Assembly (NCBI GenBank): GCA_964019155.1
Contig: OZ025241.1
Coordinates: 26,383,059 to 26,447,058, forward strand
Reading direction: 5' to 3'
DNA: 64,000 nt
Origin: Osedax fenrisi
Lineage: Eukaryota > Annelida > Polychaeta > Sabellida > Siboglinidae
Below the pieces are notes generated by a model. That model was not told the origin of the DNA and searched no databases. It saw only the letters and a program-made list of their open reading frames with translations. A program made the translations under genes and the position numbers. Positions 57,574-64,000 of this stretch are shown here, piece after piece (positions within the stretch are counted from its first letter, which is position 1; every line of letters begins with the position of its first letter).

Positions 57574-59395
57574 TTACCTTACCTTACCAGGTCGAGCTTG
57601 CTCGGCATTTCTTGACACGTTCCATCCATCCTTTTCTATCGTTCATCGCGGTTGGAATCTCATCTATATTGCATCCGGTATCCTCCAGTAGTTGATCGAT
57701 GTACGTCTTGGCAGGTCGTCCTCGTGGCCGTTTGCTGTGAGTTGGTTGCCAGAGAAGTACATCACTTGCTAGCTCATCTTTGCTTCGCCAACAATGGCCT
57801 GCAAATCGTAGGCGTTGTTTCCGAATAGAGGCTGATATTCTTGGGATTTCAAGATAGAGGTCTTTGTTAGAGATGTGATCTTTCCAGGATTTATTGAGTG
57901 CAGCACGGAGCATGCGAGTATATGCTCCATCCAGTCTTTTTTCCAACGTTGCTGTTAGAGTCCAAGTCGTCGCACCATACACTAGTACTGATTCCACCGC
58001 AGCTCGGAAAAAGCTTCTTTTGAGATTTTCTGATAGATTTGATTTCCACAGTATAATCATACTATTCAGTGCTGCCCAGGCTTTTGCTATTCTATTATTG
58101 ATATCATTTTCAGTATTTGCAATGTAGCTGCCGAGATATTTGAAATTGTCTACGTTTTTGATAGAATTTCCATTTCTGCTTATCATGTTGTCACTCTTTG
58201 AATTTAGGCTCATATACTCAGTTTTATCTGAGTTTATTTTCAGTCCAATGTCTTCTGCAGCTTCTTCGATTTGATGTAGCATTTTCTCAGCATCTTTTAT
58301 TGTATCTGCAGTAACTGCAATATCATCTGCGTAGTCAATGTCGGTAATATGTATAGCTGGATGTCGACTGCTTCTTCTTTGTGAAAGTGTAAAGCCTAGA
58401 TTAATATTATCATCTATGGAGTGTTTTAGTATATAGTCAAGGCAGATTATGAATAAATACGGAGCCAATGTATCTCCTTGTAGGACACCGGTCGTAATTT
58501 CAAAATAAGGAGTATCTCCGTCAGGTGATCTGACCATAGCGCTTGTATTCCTATATAGCATCATTATTGCATTGACTATGTCCTTTGGTATTCCATATAT
58601 TATTAATATATTTTCCATTTTAAGTCTGTCTATAGAATCGAAAGCCTTTGCAAAGTCAATAAAAAGCAGCGTTATAGGTAGCTGTTTGGCTTTCACGCCT
58701 TCTAATATGCGCCGAATTGTTAATATTTGTCCAGATGTGGATCGGTTTGTCCTGAATCCATTTTGATTTTTCCTTAGGATAGGGTCGATCACAGGTCTTA
58801 TCCTGTTTAGTAACATCAGGTTGTATATCTTGGCAGCAATTGGTGTGAGTGTGATTCCTCTATAGTTTTTCGTTATTGATAGATTACCTTTTTTGGGGAA
58901 AGGGAGAATGCACCCTTCTCTCCATCTTCTAATACTTTCTTGGTTGTATACACAATTACAGGATTCTAGAAGAAATTCTTGAAAATCGTCTATTTTCCAT
59001 ACTTCAGCAGGAATTTCATCGAGGCCAACCGCTTTTCCATTCTGGATACTTTTGGTGGCTTTTGATAATTCAGGTGCAGTAAAAGGTCCAGTTTCTATAT
59101 TTAGATGCTTATTGGTATTTACGATGCATTCATTTCCGCTGTTTGTTGTAGTTTGTATAGGTTTGCCGAGTAGTTCTTTGAAGTGTTGGTGCCATAGTTG
59201 TATGCGTTCTTTTTCGCTATTTGCTTTAATCTTGGCTTTTTCTGTATTCTTTCGTCCGCTGACTTCGTTGACTGTTTTCCATGCAAGTGCTGATTTTTTA
59301 AAACTGATTGCGTTTTTTATTACATCAATCTTGCGAGTAACATATTCGGTTTGTTCATTTTCATACATTTTGGTGAGCACATTTTGAGCATCTGT
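57574..59395 (-). mobile_element. RTE-like LINE, 5'-truncated, intact remaining frame
   Basis: The insertion lies on the minus strand inside the 4.3 kb intron between exons b and c. It lacks the endonuclease. The 3' end is three GGTAA units (57574-57588). The first TAA of that array is the stop codon, so there is practically no 3' UTR. Two dead relatives are at 22.4-24.95 kb and 36.22 kb. Intactness over 598 codons points to a recent insertion. Confidence 0.85.
57584..59380 (-). CDS. RTE-like reverse transcriptase (endonuclease missing)
   Basis: The frame has 598 codons. An N-terminal helical part (KSALAWKTVNEVSGRK, residues 29-44) leads to the RT. The RT holds KNYRGITLTPIAAKIYN (171-187), LLFIDFAKAFDSIDR (238-252, motif A), TTGVLQGDTLAPYLF (296-310) and DIDYADDIAVTAD (347-359, catalytic YADD). 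A C-terminal domain has GATTWTLTATLEKRLD (469-484), RLRFAGHCWRSKDE (523-536) and RPRGRPAKTY (551-560), ending CRASSTW. These blocks are typical of RTE-like LINEs. The Met at 59380 is only the first ATG of the truncated copy. Without an endonuclease the protein could not prime its own insertion normally. Confidence 0.85.
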   Translation of the reverse strand: MLTKMYENEQTEYVTRKIDVIKNAISFKKSALAWKTVNEVSGRKNTEKAKIKANSEKERIQLWHQHFKELLGKPIQTTTNSGNECIVNTNKHLNIETGPFTAPELSKATKSIQNGKAVGLDEIPAEVWKIDDFQEFLLESCNCVYNQESIRRWREGCILPFPKKGNLSITKNYRGITLTPIAAKIYNLMLLNRIRPVIDPILRKNQNGFRTNRSTSGQILTIRRILEGVKAKQLPITLLFIDFAKAFDSIDRLKMENILIIYGIPKDIVNAIMMLYRNTSAMVRSPDGDTPYFEITTGVLQGDTLAPYLFIICLDYILKHSIDDNINLGFTLSQRRSSRHPAIHITDIDYADDIAVTADTIKDAEKMLHQIEEAAEDIGLKINSDKTEYMSLNSKSDNMISRNGNSIKNVDNFKYLGSYIANTENDINNRIAKAWAALNSMIILWKSNLSENLKRSFFRAAVESVLVYGATTWTLTATLEKRLDGAYTRMLRAALNKSWKDHISNKDLYLEIPRISASIRKQRLRFAGHCWRSKDELASDVLLWQPTHSKRPRGRPAKTYIDQLLEDTGCNIDEIPTAMNDRKGWMERVKKCRASSTW

Positions 59396-60503
59396 AAACT
59401 TATATAATTTTGAAAAATATTTTTTTTTAAATAGGGTAAATATAACTGTATATAACTTGTGACCTATTTATTTATATTAACTAATACTTATACATGTTAT
59501 GGATAACTATTTGTTAAAGGTATCATATTTTATATTACACAAAAAAATTAGTATGAAGGTGAATATTTAGTAAAATATAAAAAATAAATTATAATTGAAA
59601 ATTATAAATATAATTAAATTTATTATCAATCTATACAAATAAATATTCATAATTGAAATATGTATATCTATTATAATATTTAGATAAATAAATTATCTCT
59701 AGAATGAACTTTAATTTATAAATTTATATTCAATATATCAAAAGTTATAAACACAAATCAAAATCGGCCATCATCAAATACTCCACAAATAAAACACTAA
59801 CAATTCAAATTACTGGGACTACTTACTGTGTATTAATTTATGAGTGATTTAACCTATTTGAATAATATGTCACAATTATAATGTTATTTTTAGAAGGTTT
59901 TATTAAAGTTTTATATGACTTTTTTTTCAATTATTATAGTTTAAATTTATTATGAAATATTTTCCACATATTTTTAATAATAAATAATAATTAAATTGTA
60001 CATAAAACTATACTTTTAATGAATTTTTCAGTATTTACCCTAGCGATCATTTATATAAATTATAATGTCCATTGATATTTATGTAAACAAATGTCAATTT
60101 GATAATTTAAAAATAAGATATAAAATCGCTAAAACAGCTTTATTTGTATATTATATTAAATAAAATGAAAACTATTTTATTAATTATTATTTTATAAATA
60201 TAATGTAATATATCTCATTAAATAAACATATAACAGTATTGTTATTTTGATATAATATAATATATTAGAATATTTTGAAATTAATGCATATTTAATTGTG
60301 TATGTATATTTAATAAATTGCATATTATAAGACATTTAATTAAACATTTTATATATAATTAGCGAGACGTAGCGAGACGCTGCTTCTATAGTAGCTATAT
60401 CTCGCCGCGCCTCCGTTTTAAAAAGGGTTAATTATGATCATCAATAATTATCAATCTATTATAAAACACATGATTTTAACGGGATGAATTCATTATATTT
60501 AAC
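59396..60503. other. Intron sequence, AT-rich
   Basis: About 1.1 kb of A/T-rich intron. A small G/C patch at 60361-60420 has a TAGCGAGACG repeat (twice). Nothing else is seen. Confidence 0.45.
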
Positions 60504-61496
60504 CTTGACTGAGTGGTTTAGCCCATGAATTCGGGCAAACTTTAGAGAATAGGTCGCAGAACTTGACCTTCCGATTCGCTTCCGGAGCAGCGACGACAGA
60601 TTCGGATTGGTTTAGAACAGGCGCTGTCTTGGGTTTCGCGATCTCGATGACTACATCATCTTTACGCGCTGCTATGTTGCTACCGTCTTTTATCTTTCCG
60701 GTAACGTCGGCGGCTTCCGTCGCAGCTACATCGACGACGCTTGCTTTACGGGCATCGAGAGTTTCGATAACCACGACGGGTCTACGCTTAGAGGCGAGGG
60801 AAACTCTAGCCTCCGATGTTACTAGTCCCGCCTCCTTCTCCGCCTCCTCCTCCTCCTCCTCATCATCGGTGCTTCGTACGGCGATCACCGACCGCCGAGT
60901 TCTCTTCGCACCGCCGAGTTCGTTACCGTCGAGGTAGCTAGGCGGAGGGCGTTTATTGAGAGGGGGGCGGCCGACCCCCGACCTCTTGTACGAGACGGGA
61001 GCGTCCACTTTCTCAGCCGTCGTCGCCGCCTTCTTGTTCTTCTTCAGTTTACGTACGACGAGAGGTTTCACCTTGAGGCGGTGGTCTTTGGGGGCGGAGT
61101 CTAAAACGCCGGCGGAGGAGGAGGAGGCGGAGTCTAAAACGGAGGCGGAGGAGGAGGCGCGCGCGGCGGCCATTAGTTGCGCGCGCTGCTCGATCGGTTT
61201 AGAGTGGCGTAACGCTTCCACTACGCTCTTCGGCACGATGAACTTCGGTATCTTAGCGACGCGAGCCGCCTCCGTAGACGCCGCCCCCTTTTTGTCGCCG
61301 TACTTCGAAAGCGCCGATTTACCGGAGCCAGCCCCTGAGTCGGAGGCGTGTCTAACGGGGTCGTCACCTCTGCCCGCCGTTTGCGAGTACTTGAGAGATG
61401 CCTGGTTTATCATACGGTTGAAGAGGCGGCGGTTCTCCACCGTCTCCTCCACCGCTAATGCCTTGGCTAGCCGGTGAAACTCTTTATGGCGCAGAT
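60504..61496 (-). CDS. Ataxin-7-like gene, exon b (331 codons, large)
   Basis: A 993-nt exon lies between CCGTACACAG and GTTAAATA, phases 1 to 1. It starts D-LRHKEFHRLAKALAVEE and TVENRRLFNRMINQASLKYS, a likely helical region. Disordered basic and acidic parts follow: KIPKFIVPKSVVEALRHSK, KPLVVRKLKKNKK, RPPLNKRPPPSYLDG (with a PPxY motif), KRTRRSVIAV, and a DDEEEEEE run near residue 205. It ends KFCDLFSKVCPNSWAKPLSQ. Basic clusters suggest a nuclear protein. The unspliced frame would stop two codons past the donor. Open frames on the opposite strand are shadows caused by high G/C. Confidence 0.75.
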
Positions 61497-61530
61497 CTGT
61501 GTACGGGTGTCGATGGATATGTGTGTGTAG

Positions 61531-61574
61531 GTGGGTTAGTTGGTGGGTGGGTGGGTGGGTGTGTGTGTGTGTGG
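61531..61574 (+). repeat. G-rich tract with quadruplex motif
   Basis: Four GGG runs separated by single T's lie at 61545-61559, with a further GGG at 61533-61535 and another near 61573. On the gene's sense strand it reads as CCCA repeats shortly upstream of the exon b acceptor, so it may also act as the pyrimidine tract. Confidence 0.85.
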
Positions 61575-62124
61575 GTATGAGTCATATTAAGTATAATTAT
61601 TCGGAGACAACAAATGAGAAGAGGGACATCTTATTTTGGAACCATTAAGAAGTGAATAATATTTCATTTTATTTGTATAAAAAATATCTTCTAATAAATG
61701 AATATTATTTTTTTGTATTATTATTTCTCATCGCAGATTGGCCTTATATATTACGAAAATACCTAAATGTTACAGACATACCTATCCACAACACACGCTA
61801 CAATTCATTAATAGACACATGCAAAGAGTGTCAGTCACTTTATTGATTAACTAACTTAGATGAAAACTAAACGACCTCGATGGAATTAAGTTGAAGCATT
61901 GCGGACATCTGAATAGTTCTCCTTTGTCGGACTTTGGAAATTTCAGGTAAATGTGAAATTCTACAATTGAACGATCGAAGAAAATTATTTTTTACCGAAT
62001 AACATTACGACAATTATTATGAAATATTACTAAATATATAATATATTAATCAATCATCACGTTTTAATGAAAAAAAATTATACCAATTATATTTATATGA
62101 ACCTAACGATGATTATCTATTAAC
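61575..62124. other. Intron between exons a and b
   Basis: A plus-strand frame (DWPYILRKYLNVTDIPIHN at about 61735) and a minus-strand MSAMLQLNSIE reading near 61895 look protein-like, but neither has support from splice phase or a known family. Confidence 0.35.
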
Positions 62125-62270
62125 CAGAATTCAAAGTGACTAGACTGCTTTCGGGCTTGGCATCATTCTTGGAATCGGATGAATGTTCCGCTCCGGAACG
62201 ATTCTCGCTTTGCGAAGTACGACCACCATCCGCTTCACCACCATCGGCTTCGAGTTCTGATCGCGCGACT
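62125..62270 (-). CDS. Ataxin-7-like gene, exon a (5' edge uncertain)
   Basis: On the minus strand the frame reads SELEADGGEADGGRTSQ, SENRSGAEHSSDSKNDAK and PESSLVTLNS, then a donor G/GTTAAT. The phase-1 G joins to AT of exon b as GAT (Asp). The reading is acidic and Ser/Gly-rich. An in-frame TGA lies upstream near 62310, so the exon starts between there and about 62260; the acceptor is not clear. Further 5' exons, possibly with the N-terminal zinc finger of ataxin-7, would be outside or unseen. Confidence 0.5.
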
Positions 62271-62299
62271 CGGATTAATATCGGTGTAAATGTAGCGCA

Positions 62300-63185
62300 A
62301 CTATCTCAGTGTTCTATTAACCACGTGAACTACCATGCAGAGTATGTTATATTTACATTGAGAGATCGCGCGTGTCACTCTAGAGAATATATATAGATAT
62401 ATAGAATCAGATCTGAATTAATATAACATATTAATGAATTATAAATGAATTATTAATAAATTTGCTTATCAATTATATAGAAACCTTTATCCAACTGTTT
62501 GAAGATTTCGGTCCATGGATTCACTTAAATATAAATATGTATTGATTTAAATAACAAATAATAATAAAATGGAGTAATTTAATTGAATATATTGATTGTA
62601 TTAACCATTGATATATTAATATATGAATTTACGAGTTATTATAAATTAAATTGTGATATATAATTATAATTACTCGTAGATTTAATATTAAACCTTTACT
62701 ATACACAATAGGTTTGCTTTTATTGGAATTCGACATTTGGAGGCAAACTTTTCTTGAACAAAACTGTTAAAATTATTTATAAATATATTAATTTCAATAT
62801 TATATCATTTAAAATTAGTATCAATATTAATAATAATAGTATATATTATGTATACTATATAAATTATACCTTATAATTTTAAATTATATAAGGTAGTGTT
62901 GTTGGTTTTTATCGTTTTTAAAAAAACCAAAAAATCAAAAAAAAACTAAAACAACAAAAACAAAAATTCAACAGCCCTATCAATATTATTAATTGTAAAT
63001 ATTATGTGTATTATATAAATGTATTCATTTAATAAACAAGCTTGGCCGAAAGATAAATATAATTTGGATAGAATTTACTGAATCCTTGTATAAATTATAC
63101 TATAATACTTTGTAATATAATATACACGAAATATCTAATAATCATATATTAATTCACTAATGACATCATTCACAAACAAACCACT
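62300..63185. other. AT-rich sequence with a possible hAT relic
   Basis: TAGTGTTGTTGG at 62894 and CAACAGCCCTA at about 62966-62976 could be ends of a tiny hAT-like relic, but no target duplication is seen. Nothing coding is supported. Confidence 0.35.
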
Positions 63186-63598
63186 AACAGACAACTGAGA
63201 CAAACATATAGACTTGACATACAGACTACACGATCACGAAAGTACGGTAACAAACGATTTAGCTGGAGAGGTGCAACTCTCTGGAATAAACTTCCCCAAT
63301 CCATACGCAAAGAAGATATGTCAATAACAACTTTCAAATATAAACTCAAGGAGCTATTTAAACGTTCCCCACTAAAATACCACTTATCTAACCCTCTTTG
63401 AAATGTAATCGTGTTATTATATTATTATTATATTATTATATTTAAGAATGTTATTTTATTATATTATTTTTACGGATGATCTTTAAATCATCCGGGAACC
63501 CACACCTGTAAACTGTTCGACAAACAGTAAAACACATTGTAGAATTTTATATTAATCTTTGTGTATAAATAAATACTATTACTACTACTTACTACTAC
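63186..63598 (+). mobile_element. L2-like LINE, 3' end only
   Basis: The frame reads HIDLTYRLHDH-like remains, then a clean block RFSWRGATLWNKLPQSIRK and TTFKYKLKELFKRSPLKYHL, with a stop at 63399-63401. This is the C-terminal end of an L2/CR1-type RT. The 3' UTR carries an 8-bp-stem hairpin (63473-63480 with 63487-63494), then an AATAAATACTATTACTACTAC tail. 3' stem-loops and short-unit tails are known recognition features of such LINEs. Confidence 0.75.
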
Positions 63599-64000
63599 AT
63601 ATCTATAGAAGTATTTATTACAAATAACAATATTATTATAACATTCAATATAACAATTTATTAATAGAAATTATTTATTAAATAAAAAATTAATATTCTT
63701 CATAAAAAAATCAAAAACCAATTAAACTAAAGAAAAACCAAATAAAGTGGTTTTTTTGGTTTGAAATTTAATAAAATCAGCAATTTTAAAATTTATGTAC
63801 TTTGTAGTCGGAAATTTGTGAAAATCTGAAATCAGATTTAAAAGTTGCCGTATTTTCTGTATACCCATTATAATAATACATTGTTACACGGTAGGCATAC
63901 ATTAAATAACTATAAATAGCAAAATTCACGCGTTGCGCGAATATATTATTATTAGTTACTAATACCTAACCTAGTATAGTATATCAAATACTAAATACTA
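63599..64000. other. AT-rich window end
   Basis: No gene is seen. A GGTTTTTTTGGTTT / AAAACCAA-rich stretch lies at 63700-63770. Confidence 0.35.

Noticed and set aside
57894..59387. Plus-strand frames of 64-111 codons
   Set aside because: They are antisense to the RTE-like reverse transcriptase.
60563..61477. Plus-strand frames of 124 and 173 codons
   Set aside because: They are antisense shadows of exon b; its high G/C content removes stops on both strands. The minus reading has splice sites with matching phases.
61652..61846. 64-codon plus frame with a protein-like end (DWPYILRKYLN...)
   Set aside because: It has no splice context or known family, and it may be a LINE relic. Evidence is too thin to call.
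62894..62976. Tiny element with TAGTGTTGTTGG and CAACAGCCCTA ends
   Set aside because: TIR match is partial and the flanks show no 8-bp duplication.

Overview
The window looks like nuclear DNA of an invertebrate animal with a very AT-rich genome. It contains spliced genes with GT-AG introns, long (AT)n tracts, several clades of LINE retrotransposon, tRNA-derived SINEs and many small DNA-transposon relics. I see no bacterial operons, CRISPR arrays, rRNA genes or functional tRNA genes. The species cannot be fixed from the sequence alone. The phylum is an inference only: a sponge, cnidarian or other early-branching animal would fit.

Layout. 0.4-4.4 kb: a decayed CR1-like LINE. 6.56-7.19 kb: a LINE tail on the minus strand. 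7.3-11.6 kb: a second CR1-like LINE. 11.6-13.4 kb: a 5'-truncated LINE. 13.44-18.49 kb: a giant nested inverted repeat built from a 1.4 kb palindromic element (two copies) and LINE 3' ends; its centre is duplicated directly at 19.1-19.9 kb. 18.8-20.4 kb: two SINEs of different families. 21.5 kb: a MITE. 22.4-25.35 kb: remains of two RTE-like LINEs. 28.4-31.2 kb: nested inverted repeats and a hAT-like element. 31.29-34.59 kb: a plus-strand gene made of very short exons. 38.1-62.3 kb: minus-strand host exons, interrupted by introns full of repeats. 44.6-48.7 kb: a fairly young plus-strand LINE with a PHD-like ORF1. 57.6-59.4 kb: a 5'-truncated RTE-like LINE with an intact 598-codon frame, inside a host intron. 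63.2-63.6 kb: an L2-like LINE tail.

The best-supported host gene runs on the minus strand from about 62.3 kb to 50.6 kb. Six exons join with matching splice phase, and two of them together encode an SCA7-type zinc-binding domain (CGVxD-x5-PC-x5-C-x2-HS, then V-x-GR-x3-YD). This suggests an ataxin-7/Sgf73-family subunit of the SAGA deubiquitinase module. Five further exons at 41.9-38.1 kb on the same strand carry PPxY motifs. They may be the 3' half of the same gene or a neighbouring gene.

Most curious points: (1) in three LINEs ORF1 is separated from the endonuclease-RT frame by one in-frame TGA, and in two of them the first downstream ATG lies past the endonuclease start, so readthrough or non-AUG initiation is suggested; (2) the 5 kb nested palindrome at 13.4-18.5 kb; (3) several hAT-type non-autonomous families with 8-bp target duplications; (4) a SINE family with three copies here; (5) RTE-like elements whose stop codon is the first unit of a (TAAGG)n tail.
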